Position numbers and translations under genes: made by a program. The notes beneath the pieces were generated by a model, which was given only the letters and a program-made list of their open reading frames with translations, ran no database searches and was not told where the DNA came from. DNA of 64,000 bases from Mytilus trossulus (taxonomy: Eukaryota > Mollusca > Bivalvia > Mytilida > Mytilidae), in assembly GCF_036588685.1 (NCBI RefSeq), contig NC_086384.1:15824195-15888194 (forward strand). The letters run 5' to 3'. Below, piece by piece: positions 12,101 to 21,482 of the stretch (position 1 is the first letter of the stretch; every line of letters begins with the position of its first letter).

Positions 12101-12720
12101 GCTGGAACACCTGTTATATTTGATACTATTTTTATTTCAGAATCTTGTTACTAGGTTGTATAGAACTGAGCTGGAACACATATTATATTTAATACTATTT
12201 TTATTGCAGAATATTGTTGCTAGGTTGTATAGAATTGAGCTGGAATACCTATTATATTTAATACTATTTTTATTGCAGAATATTGTTGCTAGGTTGTATA
12301 GAGCTGAGCTGGAATACCTTTTATATTTAATACTTTTTTTATTGCAGAATCTTGTTACTAGGTTGTACAGAGATGAGCTGGAACACATATTATATTTAAT
12401 ACTATTTTTATTTCAGAATCTTGTTACTAGGTTGTATAGAGCTGAGCTGGAACACATATTATATTTAATACTATTTTTATTGCAGAATCTTGTTACTAGG
12501 TTGTATAGAGATGAGCTGGAACACATATTATATTTAATACTATTTTTATTTCAGAATCTTGTTACTAGGTTGTATAGAGCTGAGCTGGAACACTTATCCA
12601 TCTACAGTCTTCAGTAGTTCATTACTACACGTCAGCCATTTTGTTATATTATCCTCATTATGGTGGAGTCCTCTGTATACACCACAGAAAAAAGTTGTTG
12701 TGGCTTCTAAGATGCATTAG
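3100..12720 (+). CDS. ALG3: ALG3, dolichyl-P-Man:Man5GlcNAc2-PP-dolichol alpha-1,3-mannosyltransferase (8 of its exons)
   Basis: Adds the first dolichol-phosphate-mannose-derived mannose to Man5GlcNAc2-PP-dolichol in the ER lumen (family GT58, multi-pass GT-C type). Coding exons: 3100-3199, 3681-3828, 5145-5305, 6635-6755, 7815-8020, 9069-9133, 9594-9729, 12555-12720. All join in phase and give about 367 residues. Diagnostic stretches in order: [100 protein letters not shown] and [11 protein letters not shown]. These match the human protein as I remember it. About 60 N-terminal residues are missing; their exon was not found in 1-3099 and may lie upstream or be divergent. Odd features are the AT-AC intron 9134-9593 and three junctions carrying tandem splice-site copies. 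The identification is firm; exact ends rest on reading splice motifs by eye. Confidence 0.95.
3681..3828 (+). CDS. ALG3: ALG3 exon [14 protein letters not shown]
   Basis: A polypyrimidine tract and TTTGCAG precede 3681; the donor is ACA|GTAGGT. The first base completes the Val codon of the previous exon. The exon holds a hydrophobic stretch ([17 protein letters not shown]) fitting a membrane segment and ends in phase 0. Confidence 0.93.
4925..5045 (-). mobile_element. Penelope-like 3'-end fragment
   Basis: TGTCAAAGAGACAACAACCTC and CTTCAGTTTGCCCCTAAACA correspond to the minus strand of the 3' end shared by the Penelope-like copies at 42455-44515. Short, diverged, with no coding part. Confidence 0.55.
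5145..5305 (+). CDS. ALG3: ALG3 exon with [12 protein letters not shown] and RLFNDPIAM
   Basis: The acceptor is TTTTTGCAG and the donor is CAG|GTCAGT, phase 0 to phase 2. It encodes [29 protein letters not shown] and a membrane segment, among the most conserved parts of the family. It ends in a Ser codon split across the intron. Confidence 0.95.
6422..6560 (-). mobile_element. Penelope-like 3'-end fragment
   Basis: TTGAGAATGGAAAAGGGGAA, then TGTCAAAGAGACAACAACCC and GTGTCCTTCAGCTGGCTCC, match the terminal 130 bp of the Penelope-like copies at 42458-42600. It sits just before an ALG3 exon. Confidence 0.65.
6635..6755 (+). CDS. ALG3: ALG3 exon [15 protein letters not shown]
   Basis: The acceptor is TTTTACAG before 6635. 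The donor is CACAG|GTAAGG at 6756 and is duplicated 52 bp downstream at 6808. The frame is kept only from the first donor: with the second, the reading continues through GTAAGG and reaches TAA nine codons later. Confidence 0.94.
6708..6811 (+). repeat. 52-bp tandem duplication across an ALG3 splice donor
   Basis: GGTACCATGGCAACAGCTAA at 6708 recurs at 6760 with few changes, and each copy ends CTCCCACAG|GTAAGGTAC. The second copy lies wholly in the intron but keeps an intact donor motif. Since 52 is not a multiple of three, the second donor would shift the frame even without the in-frame stop. Confidence 0.9.
7308..7785 (+). repeat. Dispersed repeat with GTCC/GTCT run
   Basis: It starts at TATGCCCCACCTACAATAG and runs through GGGGCATTATGTTTTCTGGT and a CCGTCTGTTCGTCC run. 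Two related blocks of CAACTTGAAACTTAGTACAC type follow, and it ends near CAAGTGGGGCATCCGTGTAC. Related copies lie at 13750-14010 and, inverted, at 24690-24875. Non-coding; common in bivalve sequence as I remember it. Confidence 0.6.
7815..8020 (+). CDS. ALG3: ALG3 exon [15 protein letters not shown]
   Basis: The acceptor is GTATTTCAG and the donor is AAAAG|GTAGGA, phase 0 to phase 2. It encodes the conserved [20 protein letters not shown] and [13 protein letters not shown], then a hydrophobic segment ending in FHFKWKR. Confidence 0.95.
8340..8620. repeat. Foldback repeat in an ALG3 intron
   Basis: AATGTTCAGCAAAGTAAGAT at 8367 is matched in inverse by ATCTTACTTTACTGAACATT near 8487-8507, so an RNA copy could fold on itself. 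Nothing coding was seen. Confidence 0.5.
9069..9133 (+). CDS. ALG3: ALG3 short exon before the AT-AC intron
   Basis: This 65-bp exon follows TGTTTCAG and encodes [20 protein letters not shown] plus a Ser and one base. Its 3' end is not followed by GT but by ATATCCTTTT. Joining base 9133 to 9594 gives [14 protein letters not shown], which aligns without gaps to the human TPNQIVSTLFTSNF. The best GT alternative (after 9148) would insert about five extra residues. Confidence 0.85.
9134..9593 (+). other. U12-type AT-AC intron in ALG3
   Basis: The intron starts ATATCCTTTT, the U12 5' splice-site consensus. It ends GACTTAACGATCACAC, where CTTAAC resembles the U12 branch motif, with the branch A (9584) nine bases before the terminal AC. 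Phase 1 on both sides restores the conserved Gln. The call rests on these motifs and on protein alignment from memory. Confidence 0.82.
9594..9729 (+). CDS. ALG3: ALG3 exon [20 protein letters not shown]
   Basis: It encodes the family signature [20 protein letters not shown], then STALPSVV and the first two bases of an Arg codon. The donor is AAG|GTGAGT at 9730. The 3' part of the exon with its donor is repeated five more times downstream. Confidence 0.95.
9666..10190 (+). repeat. Tandem array of an ALG3 exon end plus splice donor (6 copies, 92-bp unit)
   Basis: Six donors can be read: GTGAGT at 9730, 9822, 9914 and 9997, GTAAGT at 10089, and GTACGT or GTAAGT at 10181-10185. Spacing is 92 bp, except 83 bp before 9997, where GGAGTACAGC-like sequence is lost. 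Each unit carries TGGTACTTCCATACCTTACA through TTGTAAG and about 33 bp of intron. Only the first donor keeps ALG3 open: reading past it meets TGA at once (GTA AGG TGA). The short open frames in this stretch are by-products. Confidence 0.95.
10801..11015 (-). repeat. LINE 3' end with TTATC tail
   Basis: Read on the minus strand, the fragment ends in CAATAAAA followed by three TTATC-type units (plus strand AGATAAGATAAGATAAG at 10802). Short tandem 3' tails instead of poly(A) are known in several LINE clades. Confidence 0.65.
11016..11740 (-). pseudogene. LINE 3' fragment, antisense in the last ALG3 intron
   Basis: Two minus-strand open frames separated by a break (11737-11471 and 11399-11016) read as the C-terminal part of a non-LTR retrotransposon polyprotein. 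The first holds GELGMIP and YWHHIV, like the region after the reverse transcriptase in mollusc LINEs. The second carries a Cys/His motif, CPLC-x10-HFTIKC, typical of the zinc-binding domain after many LINE reverse transcriptases. No reverse transcriptase core is present, so the copy is 5'-truncated. It ends near 10801 in a short tandem tail. The clade was not assigned. Confidence 0.75.
12003..12617 (+). repeat. Tandem array of the last ALG3 splice acceptor plus exon start (about 9 copies, 69-bp unit)
   Basis: Acceptors TTTATTTCAG or TTTATTGCAG end at 12071, 12140, 12209, 12278, 12347, 12416, 12485 and 12554, an exact 69-bp period. A degenerate copy ends in TTACAG at 12002. After each, AATCTTGTTACTAGGTTGTA and GAGCTGAGCTGGAAC repeat the first 40 or so bases of the real last exon. 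Only 12554 leads into YPSTVFSS and the true C-terminus. From any earlier acceptor the ALG3 frame ends 16-17 codons in at TGA or TAA. Since 69 is a multiple of three, one wrong frame stays open as a 199-codon artefact. Confidence 0.95.
12555..12720 (+). CDS. ALG3: ALG3 last exon, [11 protein letters not shown] to stop
   Basis: The first A completes the Arg codon from 9729, then [20 protein letters not shown] follows, matching the conserved ALG3 C-terminus. A hydrophobic stretch ([10 protein letters not shown]) and a basic tail [10 protein letters not shown] follow, with TAG at 12718-12720. The acceptor is the last and most exon-proximal of the 69-bp array. Confidence 0.93.
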
Positions 12721-12855
12721 TATTGTGTTGTTTTGTATTTCCCTGACAATATTTAATCAAATGTTAGAGATGAAGGATAGAGAAAAGATCTTGAAGACAT
12801 TTTTAGTGTTTTGATATAAAATATGAATTCTTAAGTTATAATCATGTTGTAAGGC

Positions 12856-12861
12856 AATAAA
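12856..12861 (+). terminator. ALG3 polyadenylation signal
   Basis: AATAAA stands 135 bp after the ALG3 stop and is followed within 40 bp by a TG-rich stretch (GATGTGATATTATTGTTATT). It gives a 3' UTR of about 160 bp. Confidence 0.65.
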
Positions 12862-13317
12862 AAGTTGTTTTGAATAGAATGATGTGATATTATTGTTATT
12901 CTTGTCAATGTTAGTTCACCATAAAAAAAAACAAGTTGCCTAGCGTTTTAAATATTTAAATAAAACTTTATTGTTGCCAGTGGATAAATATCGTATTGGA
13001 CAAGATTTCATGGTGGAATCTTTTTTTCTAATGATTTCTAGACAATATGCAGACATTCAAATCATTCTTTTCAATCAACCTGCAAAAAGATGTGTTCTTT
13101 CAACATGATGTCATCAGGCAGGAATTTCACAGGAAATAAAAAAAAAATGACTTCATAATGTAATTTATGACAATGGAGAACTGATTGTACAAACCACACA
13201 TTGATTAAATAGATATAATCAAAAGGTCTTGAAAGGGATCAATCGGATAAGAGTTAAAGAAATTTATGTCCATGTTTGTCTGTACCAAATGTCAATATAT
13301 ATACATTTATATATATA

Positions 13318-13470
13318 TCAGTTTTAATAGAGTTACTTAGAAGAGGCGGCATTGAGGGCATTCTTTTCCCTATTTAAACAGAATTTAGAGTCTTATGTAG
13401 ACGAAACATGCGACTGGTGTACTAAATTATAATCCTGGTACCTTTGATAACTATTTACCAACACGTTTTT
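13318..13470 (+). repeat. Dispersed repeat fragment
   Basis: AGACGAAACATGCGACTGGT, then AAATTATAATCCTGGTACC, is a block I recognise from memory as very common in mussel sequence. A distant relative lies at about 54560-54720. The stretch between the ALG3 3' UTR and this block holds no gene that I can see. Confidence 0.45.
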
Positions 13471-13744
13471 TTGTTTGAGATCATAACACAATACCAGACC
13501 TTTTTTTTGGACTGTATTTTTACCATTTTGAAATACTCCCCCCTTTCATAAGCCGTGGATATAACATCATTAGTATTTAACAAAATATCTGGTAGTTTAT
13601 TTTCCTCAGTTAATGTTTCAGATATTTTGGCTCTGAGTTCTTAACTGGCTTTTGGTAATTGTTTATGTTTCTGTAACCTTTTTTAGTTATTAAATTAGGT
13701 TTCAATGTGAACATACAATGACTTAGTTCAAAATTGAAGACATT

Positions 13745-14012
13745 TTATTTTTATGAAGAGGGGCATTATGTTTTCTGGTCTGTGCTTCCGTTCGTTTGTC
13801 CATCCGTCTGGTCCTGCTTCAAGTTCAAGTTTTTGTTCAACGTAGTTTTTAATGAAGTTGAAGTCCAATCAACTTGAAACTTAGTACACATGTTCCCTAT
13901 GATATGATCTTTCCAAATAAGAGTATTTACCCCAATTTCACAGTCCACTGAACATAGAAAATTATAGTATAAGTGAGACATCTGTATACTATGGACACCT
14001 TCTTGATTGTCC
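13745..14012 (+). repeat. Second copy of the GTCC/GTCT dispersed repeat
   Basis: It shares GGGGCATTATGTTTTCTGGT, CAACTTGAAACTTAGTACAC and CACTGAACATAGAAAATTAT with 7308-7785. Its minus-strand open frame is a by-product. Confidence 0.6.
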
Positions 14013-14474
14013 AGTAATGCTTTATTTAAAACTACAGGGATACGTTTTTAAATCTTAGGATTTGATCATTAATTTTCTTCTGTTTTGAAATTTAGTTAAC
14101 CCTAAAAATTACAACGAACCAACAACAGATTTATTTTCAATAAGATAGAATCCAAAGACAAGAGGATTCCTGGATAACATATACTATAATGATGCACGAG
14201 TCATGACTACAATATGATGATTAAAGGAATTGCTAAAACAACACCTCAGGTGCGTACATCTCATGCAAAAAATGGGGAAAAAAATCGAGGTGGCAGTATT
14301 TTGCTCAACTTCGTTATTTGATAAGAGGAGAGAAATCATGGTAACAAAAAAAAACAAAAAAAACTGAGGGAACAATATGAAGTCAGATGATTAAGCATGG
14401 GATTGTAACAAAACAATCATAAAACGGTGATTGTTATTAATCAGACCTAGAAAAATACATTTGCACGAGTTCCA

Positions 14475-15400
14475 TTTTTGTCGAGCCTGCAATTTTTGTT
14501 GCAGAAAGCTCAACATAGGGATAGTGATCCGGCGGCGGCGTGAGCTAACTTCTTTAAAGCTTTATATTTAAGAAGGTGGAAGACCTGGATGCTTCATACT
14601 TTGTATATCGATGCCTCGTGTTTCGAACTTTCCGTCAGTCACATGTCCAATGTCCTTGACCTCAATTTCATGGTTCAGTGACAACTTGAAAATAAAGTTA
14701 AGATTTTTTGTAATGTTAAATTCTCTCTTTTTATAAGTAATGGGATAACTATATTTGGAATGTGCGTACCTTGCATGGTCCTCATGTCCGTCAGACAGTT
14801 TTCTTTTGATCTCGACCTCATTTCATGGATCAGTGAACAAGGTTAAGTTTTGGTGGTCAAGTCCATATCTCAGATACTGCAAGCAATAGGGTTAGTAAAT
14901 TTGGTTTATGGAAGAATTGTAAGGTGTACATGTCCAACTGGCAGGTGTCATCTGACCTTGACCTCGTTTTCATGGTTCAGTGGTTATAGGTAAGTTTTTG
15001 TGTTTTGGTCTGTTTTTATTATACTATATGCAATAGGTCAACTATATTTGGTGTATGGAAATATTTTATGATCTTTATGTCAGTCGCGCAGGTTTTAATG
15101 GACCTTGACCTCATTTTCGCGGTTTATTGCTTATTGTGAAGTTTTGTGTTTTGGTCTGTATTTCTTACACTATAAGCAATAGGTCAACTTTATTTGTTGT
15201 ATGGAAGAATTCTTAGCTGTACATGTCTGCCTGGCATGGTTCATCTGACCTCATGTTCATGGTTCATTGGTCAGTGTTTAGTTTTCTTGGTTTATGTTAA
15301 GTTTATGTAGTAAAGCTTCATATTTAGGACTATCAATACAATATCAATGATTAGTAAAGAAGGCGAGACATTTCAGTGTGTGCACTCATGTTCTTTATAT
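14475..15400 (+). repeat. Dispersed element with about four 146-bp tandem units
   Basis: After GTCGAGCCTGCAATTTTTGT and a GGCGGCGGCG block come units carrying GCAATAGG (14883, 15030, 15175) and GACCTTGACCTC-like sequence, about 146 bp apart. The right end is near AAGGCGAGACATTTCAGTGT. No open frame. Confidence 0.6.
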
Positions 15401-15860
15401 ATATATATTTATGTTATATCGTTAATATGACAATCAGAGGTCAACTCGACAGGTAATATGAATGGTGTTAAGACTAAGACACATTTGAAACGAATCTACA
15501 TGGTATCGAGTCCATACCCTGTAAATTATTTATTTGAGATTTTTTGTACATGATTATAAATCGAGCATGAATTTGACACCTAGCTCCCCTTTAATGTAAG
15601 AACAAGTAATTACTAGAGGCTAACATTACTGAAAACCAATTCAGCACTCATAAAGGTAATGGCCCTTGAAAGAAAACTCTGAACATTTATTTTGTAAACA
15701 AAAAAATATTCTACAAAGTTTTATCAACATTCCAATCAGCATAGAGAGGCAACACGAGGCAACACGTTAACCCTGCTATCCCTCTTACATAGTTTTATAT
15801 ATGATTGATGTATAAACTTTCCCCAGTCCCCATCATTATAGTGGCCCCTCCTTCAAATCA
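15400..15860. other. Unassigned AT-rich stretch
   Basis: No gene, tandem array or clear repeat boundary was seen; part may be old repeat sequence. Confidence 0.4.
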
Positions 15861-15864
15861 CATT

Positions 15865-16440
15865 CCTGAATATGGATGAGATCTCAACCCTACCCCATAT
15901 TCCTGGCTAATGTACGAAAAACACACACACAGAAGTACGTACAGTAAAACTCAGTTCAAGAGAAGTCCGAATCCGTTGTCAGAATAATTAACAAAAGAAA
16001 TGAAGCAAATTGATAAAAGTACATAAATTAACACAGGACATACCAGCTCCAGACCTTAATCAAACTGATCGAAAGATAATGTCTTCATCATAAAAAATTT
16101 GAAGCACATCTCCTCCTTTTAGGGATTTGTATCATAGTACCATATACCATCATAAAATAAATGAGAAGAACATAACCCGTGTTATGCCAACAACTGGTTT
16201 TATAAATGTGTTTATTTCGGGTGCAAAGATCCTATGAGCATATCAATATTTATACCAAAATATGCCATCCTTAATTACCTGACAACAGTATCGTATCTAT
16301 GTCCCCTCTAAATAAGAATGTTTTAAGGTTTGGTTACTTTTTGAAGTGAATGCTAACATTTTTGTGCTTTGTACCATATCAGATTGGATGTGAAAAACCT
16401 GAACGTATAAAATGTCTGCATGCTTAGTAATATTTACACA
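15865..16440 (-). pseudogene. 5'-truncated Penelope-like copy
   Basis: On the minus strand this matches the 3' region of the copies at 42740-43330. Shared blocks include GAGATCTCAACCCT, TTCAAGAGAAGTCCGA, AACATAACCCGTGT and TGCCAACAACTG. Only the last part of the reading frame and the 3' UTR remain, with frame breaks. Confidence 0.75.
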
Positions 16441-17330
16441 AAAAGACCATAAAAGGAAGGTTGGGATTAATTTTGGGAGATTTTGGTCTTAACAGTTTAG
16501 GAATTAGCGGCCAAAAAGGGCCCAAATAAGCATTTTTCTTGGTTTTCGCACAATAATTTTAGTACATGTACATAAGTAAACAGAAATCTATGAAATTATG
16601 ATATAAGGTTTATGACCACAAAAGGAAGGTTGGATTTGATTTTGGTAGTTTTGGTTCCAACAGTTCAGGAATTAGGGGCCAAAAAAGGTCCCAAATAAAA
16701 CAGTGCCAAATCTTACCGTGTATTTAGATTCTTAATATTTGGTCCTGTTATCAAAATGGTGTACATTAAGGTCCAAAGGGTCCAAAATTAAACTTATTCG
16801 ATTTTAATAAAACATGAATTCTTGAGGTTCTTTGATATGCTGAATCTAAACATGTACTTAAGAGTATTGATTATTGGTTCAGTTTTCAAGTTGGTCCAAA
16901 TCGGGGTCCAAAATTAAACGTTGTTTGATTTCAACAAAAGTTGAATATATGGGGTTCTTCAATATGCTGAATCTAACCATGTATTTAGATTTTTGATGTT
17001 TGGGCCCGGTTATCAAATTGGTCCACATTGAGGTAAAATTGAACATTATTTGATTTCATCAAAAATTAAATTCTTGGGGTTTTATGATATGCTGAACCTA
17101 ACATGTATTTATATTTTGGATATTGGACCATAATAGGTAAATGTCCAATTTAAAATTTTTAAGTTTTTGACCACATTCATTCTGTGTCGGAAACCTATAT
17201 TGTGTCAACTATTTAATCACAATTCAAATTCAAAAGCCGTATCAAGCTTAAATGTTGTGTCCATACCGCACCAACTGTTCAGGGTTCGACCTCTGCGGTC
17301 GTATAAAGCTGCGCCCTGCGGAAGCATCTG
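16440..17330 (+). mobile_element. Right half of a TIR element related to 20495-22440
   Basis: Units with AAAAGGAAGGTTGG, CAGTTTAGGAATTAG and GGCCAAAAAGG recur, ending with GACCACATTCATTCTGTGTC and TGCGGTCGTATAAAGC near 17315. The same blocks form 20495-22440. The left inverted end is missing. Confidence 0.6.
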
Positions 17331-17456
17331 GTTTAAATTTGAATTTACTGTCTTAAAAGAAATGCACTACGAAATAACTGAATCCAGTCAATCGAGCATA
17401 AATTTGACTCTAACCCGAAAGTAATTCCAACAGAAGATTTTAAAGTTTTAATCTTT

Positions 17457-18262
17457 AGCTTTATACCCCAAATATACACAGAAAAAAGTCCACTAAAATC
17501 TAACTTGAGGAAGACTGTAAACATCACCATTTAAAATTCCTATGGAGATTTGTATTGAAAAGGGAGATAACTCTTGCAAAAAAGGCAGAAATATAAATAA
17601 AAATTGATACAAAATTATAACTTTACCGCTTCTATTCATCAAAATGTATTGATTCTTGATTTCGTAGCGATCTTTAGAGTATAACAAACAACTCTAAAGG
17701 TGTTTTCATATATTTAGTCAAGCTATAATCCAGATTTCGTAATTCATTAGTTGACCATTTATTGAATTTTTCAACATGTCAAGGTCAAGAATTTCAAATT
17801 TGATAAATATAATTAAGCATATATTCTTCTTTTTGTGGTTTAAAGTTTCTTTAGATAAGTAAGTTGCTGAACAAATATAATATTCAGATATAAACACTAC
17901 CAAATTGTCATATTATTATTTTTCGAAATGGTTATAAAGCTTCAAATTTGCAATTTTTTTTAATGAAAAATGCACGAAAAAAAAGAACTACCCATAACTC
18001 TTCGGTTTTGGACATTTCATGAGCAGAAGATTATATGATTTAGTCGTATACAAACTTATAACCCAATCAAAGTATCATACTTTACCATATTTACATAAAT
18101 TTCAAGAATGACAACCACAAACTGACCAAAAAAGACTTATACTTGCAAGAGTTGTCTTCTCTTCCAATGATAATTTCCATAGGAAATTAAAAATGCTGAT
18201 TTTGAGTTTTCCTCAAGTTAGATTTTTTGAGACTTTTTTCTATGTATATAAAGGGCATAATT
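17457..18262. repeat. Foldback element with arms of about 127-130 bp
   Basis: The left arm (17457-17583) and right arm (18133-18262) are inverted copies. Shared blocks are ACAGAAAAAAGTC, AAAATCTAACTTGAGGAA, TCCTATGGA and ACTCTTGCAA. The centre of about 550 bp is AT-rich without a recognised gene. Confidence 0.75.
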
Positions 18263-19000
18263 CCATAGATTAGAACTAAAACATTTTCTGTTGCAATTAG
18301 TTTGAGGTTAAATCTTATTTTGACTGCACTACTGTGTTCCAGGGCCTTTTATGTGTAAAACCACCATTGCTTTCCCCCTATTAGTCTTTGTTAAATTTGC
18401 ACTTTTCAAAAAATTGTGCAGAATTTATCTTTGTTTCAAATATAGAAATACTTGGCATGAGTAAAGTGTTATCCTGTCCAGTTCTATAGAAAAAGTTTCT
18501 CATAACATTTCATTGCATATAAGAAAATAACCATCATTGGAAGTCAGCCAATCAAAATTCTCCCCTTATTCTATCTGTGTACAAGGTTTAGTCACCATGT
18601 TATCTCAAGATTACAAAATTTTCTATAGAAATCACAAATAAAAAATAATGGTGCTTTGAAATACCCAAGACATATGTTTATGACACAGAAATAGTTTTAC
18701 TGCAATAAAATGTAGGATTAATGACCTACAACGGTCAAATTCAAGGGAATATATTTTTCGACCTACTTTCGTATGCAACCGGATGTGACGTACCATGATT
18801 TGGTGGTATTACACCTTTAGGGATATAAAATTTTGACATTTTCTTGTTTTATTCTTATTTGTTGCAGATGTACAATATAATCTATTGTCTTGTTTCATTC
18901 ACATCTGCAACAGTTTTGCAACAAACAATAGTATGTCAGAATTTCTCAAATAGCTGTCAGATTTCTGACCCAGTAAATGAGCAGTTTCTTGAGGCTTGAA
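18263..19000. other. Unassigned intergenic stretch
   Basis: No coding signal or repeat boundary recognised. A short CG-containing block with GTGACGTACC lies at 18780-18800. Confidence 0.35.
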
Positions 19001-19019
19001 AAATGACATTTTTGTTTAA

Positions 19020-19720
19020 TCTTTATTGCAAAATTGTACCCATGAGGGTCAAGCAATACAATCAAACAATAATTTTATACTATACAATGCAATACAATGA
19101 AATACAATGCAATACAATGAAATACAATGCAATACAATGAAATACAATGTAAAACAATGAAATACAAATAATACAATACAATATATAGAATAATAGAACA
19201 TTAGAGTTTAATTATAAATGTATGTAAAAAAAACACCATCATAACCTTGTCTGACACGGGTCTGACTCCCTCAGTTCTAAAGACTGTTTAATGAAGACTC
19301 CAATATGACAAACAAGTTCAGGAATGGGGTTTAGAATGTGTTTAAGATTATTGAATGCATCAAGATGTTGAAATAATGGTACATAGTCTTTTCGATAAGC
19401 AAAAAGATTTGAACGCAAAGATATGTTAATGTCACAATACAAAAAGAAATGAAATTCATCATCTAGGACTTCACATTTTTTACATAAACGTTGTGCTCTT
19501 GGAATGTTTCTGTTCCTTCCCAATTCAATGCCTAGGGAATGATCACTTAGTCTAAATTTTGAGAGTAACTGCCAACGTATAAAATTATTGCAATTTAAAT
19601 ATTCCTCAGACTGACAATTATTCTTTAATTTCCCATAAAGACAAAGATTGTTCATTATCAGATATATCAAGTTTTCCATTTTAGTAAATGAAAATGAAAA
19701 CAGATTATAACACACATGCC
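19020..19720 (-). pseudogene. LINE 3' fragment with pentamer-like tail
   Basis: The minus-strand frame 19715-19239 (158 residues) carries RLCKKCEVLDDEFHFFLYC, a Cys-x2-Cys...His...Cys motif typical of the zinc-binding end of LINE polyproteins. The 3' sequence follows with a tandem tail whose plus-strand form is CAATGAAATACAATGCAATA repeated at 19082-19185. The reverse transcriptase core is absent, so the copy is 5'-truncated. Confidence 0.75.
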
Positions 19721-20490
19721 TTTTTTATTATATATATATTAATATATGATTGGAAAAAAATGACAGATAAAATATTTTGAATGACATATGTCATGTTGTT
19801 TTGTTTATATATTATGCTGTATATACAAAAGTCATCTAAATGACAGATGACTGATTATAAAGTAAATGTGTTAACCAAATGCAAACTGCTAAAGGTAGAT
19901 CATTGGTACCGTTTTTTTTCACTCAGTTAGATCTTTTTATACCTTTCGTTGTCTCCTCTTAAATGGACAAGTTGAAAAAGTTATTATAAAAACCCAAATA
20001 TTTGGTATTTGTTTAAACAATTTGAATAATGCAACTTAACACACAAAAGTTTTTCTTTCTATAAAATAACAGTCTAACCTATAAATTGCCAATCTGTCTC
20101 TAAATTTGCAGATGTGGACAAATATCTACACTGATTGTGTACTGCGATTTTACAATCAAAGAATGCTGTATACCATGAATCTATCTTAAGATATGTTTGT
20201 ATAATTTGTTCTCATGAGAGAGCTAATCTTTTCATTCCACTACCTCTGTACCGTCAGAGCATATGGTTTTAGCAGCAGTACTGGTTAGTTACCTAACAAC
20301 GTTGAGAAATCGCTTTGTCCAAGACAAAGTTGACAAGATAAAATTTCACAAACAAAAGAACAAATTCGTTGCACCCTTTGTTGACCAAAAATGAAAATGA
20401 TTAAAGACATAAGTAAGTTCTAACTATCGCCCCTTTGGTAATTACTAAATTTGATTTTTTATGGTTCCAAAAACTGCTGTTTTAGACCAG
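19720..20490. other. Unassigned intergenic stretch
   Basis: AT-rich; no gene or clear repeat seen. Confidence 0.35.
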
Positions 20491-21277
20491 TAATAATTTT
20501 TATACGACCGCAAAAAATAAAATTTGTTTGGTCGTATATTTGTATCACGTCGGAGTCGTCATCAGCGTCGTCGAAAAACGGATGGTTTCAAGATAATAAC
20601 TTTAGTATAAGGGAATTGAAATCAATAAAATTTAACATAATCTTTATAACCATAAAAGGAAGGTTGGGATTAATTGATTTTGGGGGTTATGGTCCAAAAG
20701 GTTTAGGAATTAGGGGCTCAAAGGGGTCCAAAGAAAGCATTTATCTTAATTCAGTACAATAAGTTGTATATTAGTGTTTCAGTTGCTCTGACTTTGTACC
20801 GCAATGTTTAATACCACGAGTAAAAGGTTAGGATTTATTTTAAGTGTTTGGGGCAAACAGTCCAAAAAAAAGGTCCATAAAGGGGCCAAAAACAAACATT
20901 TTTCTAATTTGCGGACAATTACTTATTTACAATTGTATGGATCTCTCTGACATTATACAACAAGGTGTATTACTACAAAGAAAAGGCTACATGGTTCCAC
21001 ATAACAAAGGGAAGGCTGGGATTGAGTTTCGGGGTTCTTGCTCCAAAGGAGGTTTCAATAAGTTGGGGGCCAAACAAGGGACCAGAATAAGCTTTTGTAG
21101 TTTCCAGTCAATAACTTGTGTTTAAGTGTAAAAATCTCTTAGAAATTATACCACATTAGTTTTCATACCACCAAGGGATGGTTATGGGGGTTATGTCTCA
21201 AATCATTTAGCAAACGGGGACAACAAAGGGGTGAAAATAAGAATTTTTCTTGTTAAAGGCAATTTAGACAATTTGAA

Positions 21278-21361
21278 AGCAGTGTAAAGGAGTTAATCCC
21301 AATTCCATTTAAAGAATACTGTTCTATATATATGTTTGATTACCTCCCTTACACTGCTTGA
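21278..21361. repeat. Hairpin with 21-bp arms
   Basis: AGCAGTGTAAAGGAGTTAAT pairs with ATTACCTCCCTTACACTGCT (two mismatches) around a loop of about 42 bases. Confidence 0.75.
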
Positions 21362-21400
21362 AAATTATGTATTAAGAAATTGTGATTGTCTTGAGCGATG

Positions 21401-21482
21401 CATTACGTTTGCGCACATCACCATTATATTTGCGCGCAAAACTCATTATGTCTGCGCGCAACTTTTGATTACAATTGCGCAC
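21401..21482. repeat. CG-rich mini-array, four units of 21-23 bp
   Basis: CATTACGTTTGCGCACA, CATTATATTTGCGCGCA, CATTATGTCTGCGCGCA and GATTACAATTGCGCACA start at 21401, 21422, 21444 and 21467. Each carries a TGCGC(A/G)CA core in an otherwise CG-poor region. Confidence 0.75.

Noticed and set aside
12018..12617. A 199-codon open frame of nine 23-residue repeats ([20 protein letters not shown] type), looking like a repeat protein
   Set aside because: It is the wrong frame of the 69-bp acceptor array. The frame one base away gives the conserved ALG3 end [11 protein letters not shown], and each unit has a splice acceptor.
19082..19185. Short regular repeats (CAATGAAATACAATG) as a CRISPR or satellite
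   Set aside because: They abut a LINE 3' end and are its tandem tail.
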